From assembly GCF_900110105.1 (NCBI RefSeq), contig NZ_FOCL01000002.1, positions 823,620 to 887,619 of the forward strand: 64,000 nucleotides of DNA. The letters run 5' to 3'. Below are positions 25,885 through 35,956 of this stretch, piece after piece; position 1 is the first letter of the stretch, and the number at the start of each line of letters is the position of its first letter. The notes below the pieces were generated by a model. It was not told the origin of the DNA and made no database searches. It was given only the letters and a program-made list of their open reading frames with translations. The stretch comes from Mucilaginibacter gossypiicola. GTDB lineage: Bacteria; Bacteroidota; Bacteroidia; Sphingobacteriales; Sphingobacteriaceae. The position numbers were made by a program, and so were the translations under genes.

Positions 25885-26322
25885 AGGTTAATGTTTGATT
25901 AAGTATTACGAAAATTCATGCCACAATGTTACTATCATATAAATTCATTTTAAACAATAGTTTATTTCTTGTGTGAATTACTTAAACGAATTGTTACCAT
26001 TATTGGTATCCCATGCAACAATTATTGAAACTAATTATCCACACATCCGTAAAACCCTAATAACCCCAAAAACGTAGCTCATTTAGCACAATCTTAACGT
26101 ATAAATTGACTGACTGATCTTTATAACAATCACAAGGCCGGATCTTTCCGGCCTTTTTCATTTCATAATTTGTAACAATAATATGATTGATAGTGCTTTA
26201 CAGCACTTATGTGTAACAATAATATATTGATTGGGCTTTATGTATATTTTAAGTTGAACATTTGTAGTTTATATTACGTCTAATACTCACAAATACAACA
26301 ACCGTACGCTGAAAAAACATTT
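25885..26322. other. Intergenic region with no visible gene
   Basis: 438 bp between a minus-strand and a plus-strand gene. It holds an orphan terminator (listed separately) and two partial direct repeats, GTAACAATAATATGATTGAT near 26172 and GTAACAATAATATATTGATT near 26213, which may be regulatory for the following outer-membrane protein. Confidence 0.5.
26134..26159 (+). terminator. Orphan intrinsic terminator
   Basis: AAGGCCGGATCTTTCCGGCCTTTTTC is a 7-bp GC stem with a T run reading on the plus strand. The nearest plus-strand gene upstream already has its own terminator at 25503-25535, and the gene between is on the minus strand. It may end a short untranslated RNA starting after 25900. Confidence 0.7.
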
Positions 26323-29283
26323 ATGAAACCCCTACTTCTTATCTTGAGTTTTATCCTTTTATTCGCCTTTGGTTCCTACGCCCAAACGGGGCGGGAGGTG
26401 AAGGGAACCGTTGTCGATTCCACAAAGCTTTCGTTGCCCGGAAGCAGCGTGAAACTGGTTTCAAACAGCGGCGACAGTACCATCGCCATTGCCGATGCTA
26501 CCGGTAAGTTTTCGTTCCCGGTGGTGAAAGGCAACAAACTAACTATTACCATTTCGTCAATCGGTTTTACGGCAATAAAAAAACATTATTCGCTTGACGC
26601 CGGCACGCAACCTGTTGACCTTGGCCCCATAGTTTTAAAGGCCGAAACCAATATGCTTAACCAGGTTACTATTGTTGGCGTTAACCCGGTAATATTAAAA
26701 GAAGACACTACCGAATACAAAGTAAGTGCCTATCCCGTACGCGAAAACGCCCCTGTTGAAGACGTATTAAAAAAACTGCCCGGCGTTGATGTGGATAAAG
26801 ACGGCAACGTAACGGCACAGGGCAAATCAGTTACCAAGGTAAGGGTTAACGGAAAAGACTTTTTTGGCGGCGATGTTAAAACAGCCACCAAAAATTTGCC
26901 TGCCGATGTAGTAGAAAGCATCCAGGTAATTGATGATTACGGAGATCAGGCCAACCTTACCGGCATTAAAACCGGTGAGCCCGACAAGATCCTGAACATC
27001 ACCATCCGTAAAGATAAGAACCACGGCTACTTTGGCCAGGCCACAGCCGGCGATGGTGAGGACTTTTTACCAAAAGACCAGGGCATAGCCAACGCCAACC
27101 GCTACATTGGCGATTTGAAGTTTTTCAACTTTAACAATGAGCAGCAAATAGCCGTTTTGGGTACTATAAACAATACCAACGTAAATACATTTACTTATGG
27201 CAGCGCTACATCCGGCGGTGGAGGTGGTGGTGGTTTTGGCGGCGGCGGTGGCGGCAGGGGTAACGCGTTGCGTGGCTCCAGCAGCTCAACTACCAGCGCA
27301 AACGGTATAACCAATGCACATGCCATCGGTGCCAACTTCCGCGATCAGTGGGGTAAAACCTTATCTGTTTATGGCAGCTACAGCTATACGGATAATACTA
27401 CCAACACACTTAGCTCATCTATCCAAACCAACAACGTTCAAACGCCAAGTATCAGTACTCAAAAAAGCGATCAAACCGACAACCCGATCAATCACCGCTT
27501 TAACTTTAACCTGGAGTGGAAACCCGATACAATCAACTATTTAAAGGTTGTACCAAACTTTACCTACTCAAGTACCAATACCAATGCAAATGAGTCGGTA
27601 TCGTCAACTATCGGTGGTATAACAAATTCATCGTATACTTCATTGTCTCACAGCGATGGTACAACGCCAAGCTATGGTATCAATGCCTTGTATAATCACC
27701 GTTTTAACGGGCATGGCCGCAACCTGAGCATTAACATCAGCGCCAATACATCAAAAACGTCACAGTTTGATAATCCAACATATGATTATGCCGATGGCGC
27801 GCCACACCAGGCACCGGCAAATCAGCAAACCAATACAGACAGCCGTGTAACCAGCTTTGGCACAAACGTTTCATACATTGAGCCTATAAGCAAACGGGGG
27901 TACCTGGAATTGAACTATGCTTTTAACCGTTCAAACACCACGAGCGATAAGGAAACCGATACGCTTAGTACGGGCAATACCTATGATCATTACGACAGGT
28001 TGAGCAACAACTATAAATATAATTTCACCACAAACAGGGTTGGCTTAAACTATCGTTTCATCGAAAAAAAATACAACCTTACCCTGGGTGTTGGCGTACA
28101 GCCGGCTACCTTAAACGGACTGAACCTTAAAAATGATTCGGCTACCCACGTAACCACCTTTAACGTAATACCAACAGCTCGTTTCAGCTATAATTTCTCA
28201 AGAGGAAAGGCCTTAAACTTTTTATATAACGGATCAAGCAACCAGCCTTCATTCACCCAGTTACAGCCGGTTATTGATTTTACAAACGCGCTTTACCCGG
28301 TTCAGGGTAACCCTAACCTGAAACCTGAGTTTGCCAATAACTTTTCGTTGAGATATAATAATTTCAGTTTCCAAACCGGCGATATTTTCTTTACTAACTT
28401 CAATTTTACTGCAACACAAAATAAAATAGTACAAAACACTATTTCTTATCCCCGTGCATTTAGCAAAGCGGTGTTAGCAGCAAATCCATCGTTAAAAAGT
28501 TTTGAGGGTACCAACCTTACTAACTATTTAAATGCCGGCGGCTATTATACCGGCGGTGCCAACGTGGTATATGCTAAACCATGGGCCCAGCGTAAATTTA
28601 CCCTGCAATTTAATGGCGCTTTAACATATACCAATGGCGTTGCATTCTCTAACAGCATCGACAGTAACAACGTTGCCGCTTCGGCAGCGCCATTAAAAAA
28701 CATTGCTAAAAACCTCAACTTTACCCCGGGCTTAAAATTCAGGGTAAACATTGTCGATATTATCGATGCGGAGGCCAGCAGCAGCTACGGTATCAACAAA
28801 ACTACCAACTCTATTCACAGCACGCTTATTGACGGCAGTTCAAACTTCCGTACATTGAATTTAGGCCTGGCCGGTAAAAACTATTTCTGGAAAGACTGGA
28901 CATTAAGCTATGACTTTACCCGCACGGTAAACTATGGTTATGATGCCAGCCTTGACATCAAAAACCCTAACATTCTGAATACTTATGTTGAACGCCGGTT
29001 CCTGAAAGATCACCGCGCAACCATCCGTTTAGCAGCATACGATTTATTTAACCAAAATACAGGTTATACCTCTGTGGTAAACGGTAACATCACCACACAA
29101 TCTACAGTTAACAGGCTTGGACGTTATTACCTGTTAACATTTACGCTCAGGTTACAAAAATTTGCAGGGAAGGCGCCAACACAAGAGCCCGGCCAGCGCA
29201 GGTTTAACCGTGACGGCGGAGGCCCGGGCGGCCCGGGCGGAGGCCCCGGAGGCGGTGGCCCAGGCGGTCCCGGTTCTTTTTAA
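26323..29283 (+). CDS. Outer-membrane beta-barrel protein with CarboxypepD_reg domain
   Basis: 986 residues. Signal peptide (LLILSFILLFAFGSYAQ), CarboxypepD_reg domain ~24-110 (VKGTVVDSTKLSLPGSSVKL), TonB-plug-like region ~125-230 (VEDVLKKLPGVDVDKDGNVT; KVRVNGKDFFGGDVKTATKNLP), and a long outer-membrane barrel. A Gly-rich loop (GGGGGGGFGGGGGGRGN) lies near residue 300, and the last 30 residues are Gly/Pro-rich (GGGPGGPGGGPGGGGPG). This is the OMP_b-brl_3 group, related to TonB receptors but without SusD. Substrate unknown. Convergent with a paralogue at 29365-32064. Confidence 0.88.
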   Translation: MKPLLLILSFILLFAFGSYAQTGREVKGTVVDSTKLSLPGSSVKLVSNSGDSTIAIADATGKFSFPVVKGNKLTITISSIGFTAIKKHYSLDAGTQPVDLGPIVLKAETNMLNQVTIVGVNPVILKEDTTEYKVSAYPVRENAPVEDVLKKLPGVDVDKDGNVTAQGKSVTKVRVNGKDFFGGDVKTATKNLPADVVESIQVIDDYGDQANLTGIKTGEPDKILNITIRKDKNHGYFGQATAGDGEDFLPKDQGIANANRYIGDLKFFNFNNEQQIAVLGTINNTNVNTFTYGSATSGGGGGGGFGGGGGGRGNALRGSSSSTTSANGITNAHAIGANFRDQWGKTLSVYGSYSYTDNTTNTLSSSIQTNNVQTPSISTQKSDQTDNPINHRFNFNLEWKPDTINYLKVVPNFTYSSTNTNANESVSSTIGGITNSSYTSLSHSDGTTPSYGINALYNHRFNGHGRNLSINISANTSKTSQFDNPTYDYADGAPHQAPANQQTNTDSRVTSFGTNVSYIEPISKRGYLELNYAFNRSNTTSDKETDTLSTGNTYDHYDRLSNNYKYNFTTNRVGLNYRFIEKKYNLTLGVGVQPATLNGLNLKNDSATHVTTFNVIPTARFSYNFSRGKALNFLYNGSSNQPSFTQLQPVIDFTNALYPVQGNPNLKPEFANNFSLRYNNFSFQTGDIFFTNFNFTATQNKIVQNTISYPRAFSKAVLAANPSLKSFEGTNLTNYLNAGGYYTGGANVVYAKPWAQRKFTLQFNGALTYTNGVAFSNSIDSNNVAASAAPLKNIAKNLNFTPGLKFRVNIVDIIDAEASSSYGINKTTNSIHSTLIDGSSNFRTLNLGLAGKNYFWKDWTLSYDFTRTVNYGYDASLDIKNPNILNTYVERRFLKDHRATIRLAAYDLFNQNTGYTSVVNGNITTQSTVNRLGRYYLLTFTLRLQKFAGKAPTQEPGQRRFNRDGGGPGGPGGGPGGGGPGGPGSF

Positions 29284-29309
29284 TCAAAAAACATAATTCA
29301 ACCAATAAG

Positions 29310-29355
29310 AAAAAGAAAGCCCCTGTTGCATTTTGCAACAGGGGCTTTCTTTTTC
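29310..29355. terminator. Bidirectional terminator between two barrel genes
   Basis: AAAGAAAGCCCCTGTTGCA and TGCAACAGGGGCTTTCTTT form an 18-20 bp perfect stem flanked by A and T runs, serving both convergent genes. Confidence 0.92.
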
Positions 29356-29364
29356 CTTACATTT

Positions 29365-32064
29365 TTATTTAGTGCTTAGCTTATTAAACTTAACACTATA
29401 AGTAATCAGGAAATACCGTTTCAATGTATTGTTTTGCACATCGCTTACCGAATTGTTGTTGATGTAGCGGTACACGCTCACATTTTGATTAAAGATGTCA
29501 TAAACAGAAAACTTGAGCTCGCCGCGGTCTTTTTTAAGCATTTGCAGGGCAAGGGATGAACTCACCACATTAACACCCTTTTTAAAGCCGGCGGCCACCT
29601 GGCTATTGTAATTAAAGTCCTGCTTTGTTTCCCAGATTATCTTCTTGGGAAACCTTACCACCAGGCTATTGCTTATGTTATAGGTACCAACCTTTACGTT
29701 CCTGAAATCATCATAATTGTATTTGGTGTTCGACTGGTTAAAACCAACACCTGTGTTCAGGTCAATTACATCTTTCCAATTAACGTTAATATTTTCATGC
29801 ACCCCATATGAAACCGTGTTTTGCCAGCCTTCTACATTGTTCAACAGGTTAAGGTTTTGATAGTAGTTGCCGTAAAAGTTGGTTGATGAGCCCAACTGCC
29901 AGTCTTTCATCTTTTTAAACCGTTTGAAAACACCTACCGAAAAACTATAGCTTGGCCTTCCGTCGCGGTTAACGGTAGTGTTAGTTTGCGCCCCGTCCGA
30001 TCGGATGGTTTGCTGCGCAACGGCCATGTTTTTTTGCGATGAAATATTGCCGTAGGAGTAAATGCCCAGCTGGCTGTCATTGAAATATTTAAAAAAGTTG
30101 ATATAATAGGTGTTGCTTATACCGGGCACCAGGTTGGGATTACCCGTATAACTGTATAGCGGGCTGTAAATAATAGTAATTGGCTGCAGGCTTGATATGT
30201 TAGGCTGGTTAACCCTCCGCTCGTAGCTAAGTGATACACCATAAGCCTCAACACGAACAGTTGGCAACAGGAAGAAATAATTTTGAGCAAGCTTGCTGGT
30301 CACAAAGTTGTTGTCGATCTGTTGCCATTGGGTATTAAGCCCCGCTATGATCTGTGTTTTTTTGTTAAGCTGATAAGTGATACCCGGTTTGATATTCTCT
30401 GTCCACTGATCGCGCTTCAGATCGGAGCTTTGGTTATTGAGCAGCGAATCAAAGCCGCCGGTTTTGCGGTCGTAGGTAAAAACCTGATCGCTGGTTTTAT
30501 TGTAGATGCCCGACGTGGTTACATCTACGATCAGTTTCTTAGTCACCGGGAACCTGTAACTGAAATCAAGATTGCCCGAAGCATTCTTTGATGTACGCAC
30601 AGAGAGCCGGTGCAAGCTGTCGGATAAATCGGGGCGCTGATAATTAACAACATCATTGTTGTTGAAGTTGCTATTATGATTGGGGCTAATACTCAGGTTG
30701 TGCGAGATAGTGAACGATTCCTTGCTTTTGTTTTTAGAACGCTTATGAAAATAAAAGCTTTGGTTGAATTGTGTTGAATGCCCGTTGCCTAATGAATTGG
30801 ATACCGACTGGTTCACCGGCATATCAAAATTGTTTGACGTGCTGCCGCCTGATGCAGAGGTATTATTATTTGAATTGTAATTTAATGATGGGTTATAACG
30901 CAGGTTCCGGATTGTATCCGGTTTCCACTCCACAAGGCCGCTTACCGTATGGGTATAACTATTAGCATACCTGTTATTTGACGACCGGGTAAGCAGGGTA
31001 GTATCCTTCAAAAACTGCTGCTGAAAATTCGCCGATTCATTCACGTTATTACGCTGGGTATAAAAGTACTGCAGGTTAAGCTTTAACTTTTCGCCATAGT
31101 TTTGGTTAACATTAAATCCTCCCGAGGTGATCTTTTCGATACCGCCGCCCCAGTTTCGGCCGCCGTTAAAAGAGGTGTTCCCCCCGCTCCGGTCAAAACC
31201 ACCTTCCGAGTTAAGTTCTTCGCGCGAAAAAGCCGTATGGTTAAGGTTGTTGCTTAAGCCAATAACACTCACCTGCAGTGTATCCCGAAACATGTTGAAC
31301 AAACCGCCGGCCTCATATCTGTCGCGTGAGCCCACACCTCCGAATACTTTACCAAAAATGCTTTTCTTAATGGCTTTTTTTAGTTTGATGTTGATGATCT
31401 TTTGTACCTGTGTTTCGCTCACGAGGTGATCGGGGTCGTTTTCGCGGTCATCGTAAACCTGAACCTGCGCAACAATGGCCGCATCCAGGTTTTTAGTGGC
31501 GATCTTGGGATCGGAGCCAAAAAATTGTTTACCGTCTATCAGTAATTTGCTTACCTGCTTGCCATTAACGGTGATGGTACCGTCGCCGTCTACCTGCACT
31601 CCGGGGAGCTTTTTAAGTAGTTCTTCAACAGCAGCATTAGGCCGGGTTTTGAAAGCCGCCGCATCAAACTCAATGGTGTCCTTTTTCATTTTGATGGGGA
31701 CCCGCTCGGCACGTACCACAACCTCTTCAAGCATTTTACTGTTAAGGGCAATATTCCCCAGGTCAATTACTTCGCCTTTTTTAAAATCGAAACGACGGAT
31801 ATAGCTTTTGTAACCCGCATAGGAAACAACCAGGCGCACCTGTTTATCGGGTGGAAGACGTTGTAATTCAAATTCGCCCGTTTTTTTACTGAGCGTATAG
31901 GCAATGAGTGATGTATCTTTCAGATCGACAGCAGCAATTGTACTCAATTCGAGCGGTTGCCGGCTTATCGAATCAATTACCTTGCCCTTGATATTTACGC
32001 GGTTTTGGGCAAAGGATACAGAAAAAAGGCATAATAGTATTAATGAAAGAAAAATTGTTTTCAT
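29365..32064 (-). CDS. Outer-membrane beta-barrel protein with CarboxypepD_reg domain (paralogue)
   Basis: 899 residues. Same order as its neighbour: signal peptide (TIFLSLILLCLFSVSFAQ), CarboxypepD_reg domain ~24-110, plug-like region with VEELLKKLPGVQVDGDGTIT and KLLIDGKQFFGSDPKIATKN, then a barrel. It lacks the Gly-rich loop and tail of the plus-strand paralogue. The shared LKKLPGVxVDxDG and GKxFFGxD motifs show common descent. Ends at a shared bidirectional terminator. Function unknown; exporting or importing a small substrate with TonB is possible. Confidence 0.87.
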   Translation of the reverse strand: MKTIFLSLILLCLFSVSFAQNRVNIKGKVIDSISRQPLELSTIAAVDLKDTSLIAYTLSKKTGEFELQRLPPDKQVRLVVSYAGYKSYIRRFDFKKGEVIDLGNIALNSKMLEEVVVRAERVPIKMKKDTIEFDAAAFKTRPNAAVEELLKKLPGVQVDGDGTITVNGKQVSKLLIDGKQFFGSDPKIATKNLDAAIVAQVQVYDDRENDPDHLVSETQVQKIINIKLKKAIKKSIFGKVFGGVGSRDRYEAGGLFNMFRDTLQVSVIGLSNNLNHTAFSREELNSEGGFDRSGGNTSFNGGRNWGGGIEKITSGGFNVNQNYGEKLKLNLQYFYTQRNNVNESANFQQQFLKDTTLLTRSSNNRYANSYTHTVSGLVEWKPDTIRNLRYNPSLNYNSNNNTSASGGSTSNNFDMPVNQSVSNSLGNGHSTQFNQSFYFHKRSKNKSKESFTISHNLSISPNHNSNFNNNDVVNYQRPDLSDSLHRLSVRTSKNASGNLDFSYRFPVTKKLIVDVTTSGIYNKTSDQVFTYDRKTGGFDSLLNNQSSDLKRDQWTENIKPGITYQLNKKTQIIAGLNTQWQQIDNNFVTSKLAQNYFFLLPTVRVEAYGVSLSYERRVNQPNISSLQPITIIYSPLYSYTGNPNLVPGISNTYYINFFKYFNDSQLGIYSYGNISSQKNMAVAQQTIRSDGAQTNTTVNRDGRPSYSFSVGVFKRFKKMKDWQLGSSTNFYGNYYQNLNLLNNVEGWQNTVSYGVHENINVNWKDVIDLNTGVGFNQSNTKYNYDDFRNVKVGTYNISNSLVVRFPKKIIWETKQDFNYNSQVAAGFKKGVNVVSSSLALQMLKKDRGELKFSVYDIFNQNVSVYRYINNNSVSDVQNNTLKRYFLITYSVKFNKLSTK

Positions 32065-32612
32065 CCAGGTTTAGGTACAGGCAGTATAAGGTTAGATAAA
32101 TTGTGTAATAGGTGGTGATGTAGGGCCGTGGTAAGTTTTGAAACTAAATCATGAGGTAGCTATAGGGTTTAGATGTTAGTGCAATTGTTAATTATTTTGC
32201 TGATAAGCGCGTGTTAGACAAATATCAACAGTAAAGGTTTAAAGCATAAATAAGCGCCCCTCTACTTAACCACTACACTATAACCCCGCACGGCAGTATT
32301 ATATGCTATAATTTGCTCCTATAACACATAACCTGTATAAATATTGCCCTATATGCTTCAAAAAGGGCCATATTTCGGCATTGTAACATTTGTTTTACCA
32401 AAGCAGCGTTTTTATAGCGGTTTTCCTGAAATAAAATATTTCTTCGGAGGTGGCATATTTCTTACGAAAAACGCACCCAACCAAATAAATGAATACAAAT
32501 ACGATAAAAATCAAACTTAATCGCAATAAAATTTTGTCAATTCCGTTTTTAAACTAATATTGTGCAAGTGATATTATTTTACACCGAATTAATTACCTAA
32601 AACCATAACATT
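32065..32612. other. 548-bp intergenic region, no gene seen
   Basis: AT-rich. It must contain the promoters for the barrel gene (minus) and for the small membrane protein (plus). I find no ORF with coding character, no strong hairpin and no copy of the dispersed repeats. Confidence 0.5.
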
Positions 32613-33020
32613 ATGAAAGCAGCAGAAACCTACAAGTCCATTTATGTAACGTTTTACAGGTGGAATGTTAAAAACTTTGGTCACGGTGGATTGCCAAAAG
32701 CAAACGCCCTTTTTGGAGCAAGCTTTTTGATGATCATTTTACTTGCCGTTTTAGTAAGTGTTGTACAGTTATTTTTAAACTCAGGTTGGTTTGAGTTAAG
32801 TCCGATTTCTGGCCTGATGATATTGCTTGGAGCAACCGGGGCATTTGTGCTTAACTATTTTGTATTGCTCAACAGCCGTTACTTCAAAAAGGTTAATACT
32901 GCGTTTGCCCGTATCAGCAAACATAACCCTAATACATGGTCAATAATGCTGATGGTTTGTGTGATTGTTTCCTGTACTATGCTGCTGGTGGTTTGCGAAG
33001 CCGGAGCATTTTTAAGATAA
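32613..33020 (+). CDS. Small integral membrane protein
   Basis: 135 residues with three membrane helices (ASFLMIILLAVLVSVVQLFL; GLMILLGATGAFVLNYFVLL; WSIMLMVCVIVSCTMLLVVC). A charged N-terminal segment of 35 residues precedes them. No named family recognised. Followed by a strong terminator, so it is a single-gene unit just before comM. Confidence 0.75.
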   Translation: MKAAETYKSIYVTFYRWNVKNFGHGGLPKANALFGASFLMIILLAVLVSVVQLFLNSGWFELSPISGLMILLGATGAFVLNYFVLLNSRYFKKVNTAFARISKHNPNTWSIMLMVCVIVSCTMLLVVCEAGAFLR

Positions 33021-33044
33021 GATTAAACAACGTGTTTATAAGAA

Positions 33045-33072
33045 AGTCTGCCGGTACCGGCGGACTTTTTTG
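33045..33072 (+). terminator. Intrinsic terminator before comM
   Basis: GTCTGCCGGTACCGGCGGAC is a nearly perfect 9-bp stem followed by T6. Confidence 0.9.
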
Positions 33073-33140
33073 TTTTATGGTGTCACTTTATCTCCTCATC
33101 AAAATTCTATATCTTTCGCTTCAAATAAACTTTTATCACA

Positions 33141-33995
33141 GTGTTGGTTAAAACTTTCGGAAGCGCGGTTTATGGCATACAAGCTATTACCATAACAGTT
33201 GAGGTGAATATAAGCGGCGGCAAATTAGCTTATTTTGTTGTTGGGTTACCCGATAATGCAGTTCGTGAATCGATGCAGCGCGTAGAAACTGCTTTACAGA
33301 CCAACGGCTTTCGCATGCCTCGCCAGCGTATTGTGGTTAACATGGCCCCTGCAGATATCCGTAAAGAAGGCTCAGCATATGATCTTACAATCGCCGTTGC
33401 TATTATGGCAGCATCAAACCAAATAGACGCCGAGCTATTAGATAAGTTTATTATCATGGGCGAGCTTTCGCTCGACGGAAGCCTGCAACCTATTAAAGGA
33501 GCCTTGCCTATTGCCATACAAGCCCGTAAAGATGGCTTTAAAGGTTTTATCCTCCCTAAACAAAATGCCCGCGAAGCAGCCATAGTAAACGATCTTGAAG
33601 TTTATGGTGTTGAAAGTATTAAAGATGTGGTTGGCTTTTTCAACGGCACATCCGAACTTAAACCCGAAATAGTAAATACCCGTGAAGAGTTTTACGACAG
33701 CTTATGCAATTACGACAGCGACTTCAGCGAGGTAAAAGGCCAGGAAAACATTAAACGGGCATTGGAGATTGCAGCGGCCGGCGGGCATAACGTGATACTG
33801 ATCGGTCCGCCGGGAGCGGGTAAAACCATGCTGGCCAGGAGGCTGCCATCCATTTTACCGCCCTTAAGCTTATATGAATCGTTAGAGACCACCAAGATCC
33901 ATTCCGTAGCTGGTAAACTTGCCGCGGCAGATGCGCTGGTAACTATTCGCCCGTTCAGGAGCCCTCACCATACCATCAGTGATGTAATGCAATAG
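33141..33995 (+). pseudogene. comM: Mg-chelatase-like ATPase ComM/YifB, 5' half interrupted by an integrated element
   Basis: The first 282 codons of a YifB/ComM homologue. The N-terminal Lon-protease-like (ChlI) domain runs to ~160, then VIGPPGAGKTMLARR-type Walker A at residues 222-229 (IGPPGAGKTM). The true sequence stops at GAT GTA (33981-33986, Asp-Val); the next codons ATG CAA TAG belong to the element. The 3' half resumes at 45762 in the same frame (GAT GTA GCG, Asp-Val-Ala). Joined, they encode 513 residues, the usual length. ComM helps branch migration during natural transformation in some bacteria. Starts with GTG 33141. The Walker B motif is on the other side, so the truncated product cannot hydrolyse ATP normally. 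Confidence 0.93.
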
Positions 33996-34007
33996 TTGTA
34001 TCAGTTT
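33972..34007. other. attL (left element junction)
   Basis: The comM half ACCATCAGT, core GATGTA (33981-33986), then the element arm ATGCAATAG-TTGTATCAGTTT. The arm 33996-34007 is the exact reverse complement of 45737-45748. When the attP is rebuilt, the inverted arms are centred on the first two bases of the core, GA, the likely 2-bp crossover. Confidence 0.85.
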
Positions 34008-34009
34008 GC

Positions 34010-34017
34010 TATATTTG
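34010..34017 (+). promoter_or_regulatory. Candidate -7 element of the integrase promoter
   Basis: TATATTTG fits the Bacteroidota -7 consensus TAnnTTTG and lies 28 bp before the recombinase ATG, directly beside the att arm. A good -33 TTTG is not visible at the usual spacing, so strength is uncertain. The recombinase bound to its att arm could repress this promoter. Confidence 0.4.
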
Positions 34018-34044
34018 CTTTATTCACGCTTATTTGAATAGAAC

Positions 34045-35841
34045 ATGGCTCGTAAAAAAGTAGATTTAAAATTACCCCTTCCCAATAAATTAGCGATTTA
34101 CATTCGTGTATCTACACAACAACAAGCAAAAGACGGTATATCTGCACTGGATCAAAGAATGCGTGGCGAAAAACTCGCCCACGATTTAGGTTGGGATTAT
34201 GAAATTTACGATGACTCAGGGCTGTCAGGAACTAAGGGTGCGGAAGAGCGCCAAGGTCTTTTAAGGCTTCTTAACGACGTTGAAGACAGGAAAATTGGGG
34301 GGATGTATTCAGTCGATATTGACCGCTGGAGTAGAGATGCTAATTACGAGGAACCGCAATATATTATAACTAAGTTAAAGGAAGCTGGAATAAAAATATA
34401 TTTTCCTGGTGGTGAATTCAACCTAAGTGATCCTAATATTGAATTAATGGGTCGTATTAAAGGAGTATTTGCTTCTTACGAAAGTCTACAGACAAAAGCC
34501 CGAGTAAAACGAGGTTTGGAAAGAAGTATGACAGAAGGCAAGAACGCGGGCGGAGGTGCAATGGTAGCCTATGGCTACGACCGAATAAACAAGGTTTTAG
34601 AAATTAATGAAGCAGAGGCAGCGGTCGTCAAAAAGATTTTTGAACTGTATATAAGCGGCATGGGGTCGTTCGCAATCTCAAGCTACTTAAAGGAAAATGG
34701 GATACCGACCAAAAGGAATAATACAAAGTCCGGACAGATGCGGATAGGTAAAAAAAAGGTCGTAGCTTTTAAAGATGGGGTAGTTGTCGAAGACAAGCAG
34801 GTCAAGCAGGCTAAAGACTTTACGTGGCGGGATAGTGTGGTAATGGCTATTTTAAAAAACCCGATATATAAAGGTGAAAAGCGCTTTAACGATTACAAAA
34901 TACCCTGCCCTATTATTATAGAGCCCCGTGTATTTGATAGCGTGCAGCTTTTATTTAGTGAGCGAAAAAAATTTAAGGCCCCTCCCAATTCAACTAACCA
35001 CGATCGTATTACTAAGAATAAATTTCTTTTAAAAGGCTTACTTGTTTGTGGTAATAGTAAGTGCGGTAAATCATTTTACGGGAAACTCAGAGCAGATCTG
35101 AAAGACAAAGCTTATGTATGTTTAAGTCAAAAATACAAAGGGGAATGGTGCGGTAATAAAGGTATAGATATAGACTTTTTAAATGATTTGGTTTGGAAGG
35201 AGTGTTTAAATATTGAAAAATCAATAATACAGCATTTTGAGAAGTTTGAAACTGAAAATTCTTACAATGGTAATTCCTCGATAAAAGAAAATCTGGGCAA
35301 GGTCGAGTATGCGAAAGAGAAACTGAATGAATTGCAGAAATCAAAAGTGCGATTGTTAAGAAATTTCAATGACGAAAAGATTAATGAATCAGACTTCAAC
35401 TTATTAAATTCAGAATATGATAACGAAATTAAATTATATGAATACGAGAAGCTGGAGGCAGAAAAGAAATTAACTGTTTATTATAGTAAAGATAATTTGA
35501 TCAAGAGTGTTAAAGAATATTTAAAAAGCTTTAATCCTATTACGGCCACCTTTGAAGAAAAGCAAAACTTTATCAGAGCATTTGTTAAAAGAGTGACGTT
35601 GGCCAGAGGACTGTTTTGGACCAATTACTACAATCCCGAAGCACACAGGATATACATTGAATATAAATTTAATGATTTAACCCATTTAAGGCTTAGCAGT
35701 AAAATAGAAGTTGGTTACAAGCCTAATGGTCATAGATCAGGAGAAATTACGCATGAAATAAGTTTAGAGCAACAACTATGGTTAGGTGACGGAGTAGATG
35801 AGGGCGTCCGTATTTTGGACAACATAGAACATAAATACTAA
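34045..35841 (+). CDS. Large serine recombinase (integrase of the element)
   Basis: 598 residues. The N-terminal resolvase domain has the catalytic Ser23 in YIRVSTQQQ and conserved Arg in DIDRWSRDA. The Recombinase domain follows (~190-300: YGYDRINKVLEINEAEAAVVKKIF). A zinc ribbon, LLVCGNSKCGKSFYG ... WCGNKG, lies near 335-370, then a long coiled coil (~405-480: LGKVEYAKEKLNELQKSK) and a C-terminal tail. This is the domain order of phage-type large serine integrases, which recombine short attP/attB sites directionally. It is the first gene inside the left junction, next to the att site. It almost certainly made the comM insertion. Confidence 0.93.
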   Translation: MARKKVDLKLPLPNKLAIYIRVSTQQQAKDGISALDQRMRGEKLAHDLGWDYEIYDDSGLSGTKGAEERQGLLRLLNDVEDRKIGGMYSVDIDRWSRDANYEEPQYIITKLKEAGIKIYFPGGEFNLSDPNIELMGRIKGVFASYESLQTKARVKRGLERSMTEGKNAGGGAMVAYGYDRINKVLEINEAEAAVVKKIFELYISGMGSFAISSYLKENGIPTKRNNTKSGQMRIGKKKVVAFKDGVVVEDKQVKQAKDFTWRDSVVMAILKNPIYKGEKRFNDYKIPCPIIIEPRVFDSVQLLFSERKKFKAPPNSTNHDRITKNKFLLKGLLVCGNSKCGKSFYGKLRADLKDKAYVCLSQKYKGEWCGNKGIDIDFLNDLVWKECLNIEKSIIQHFEKFETENSYNGNSSIKENLGKVEYAKEKLNELQKSKVRLLRNFNDEKINESDFNLLNSEYDNEIKLYEYEKLEAEKKLTVYYSKDNLIKSVKEYLKSFNPITATFEEKQNFIRAFVKRVTLARGLFWTNYYNPEAHRIYIEYKFNDLTHLRLSSKIEVGYKPNGHRSGEITHEISLEQQLWLGDGVDEGVRILDNIEHKY

Positions 35842-35956
35842 TATGTCATTCAATAGTTTTAACTTCCATAAATTTACAGGAAGTCGTATAAAATGCAATC
35901 GTATCCAAGATAGCTCGTCCTTGGGGGAGATTAAATAATTTAAGTGAATAGTTACA

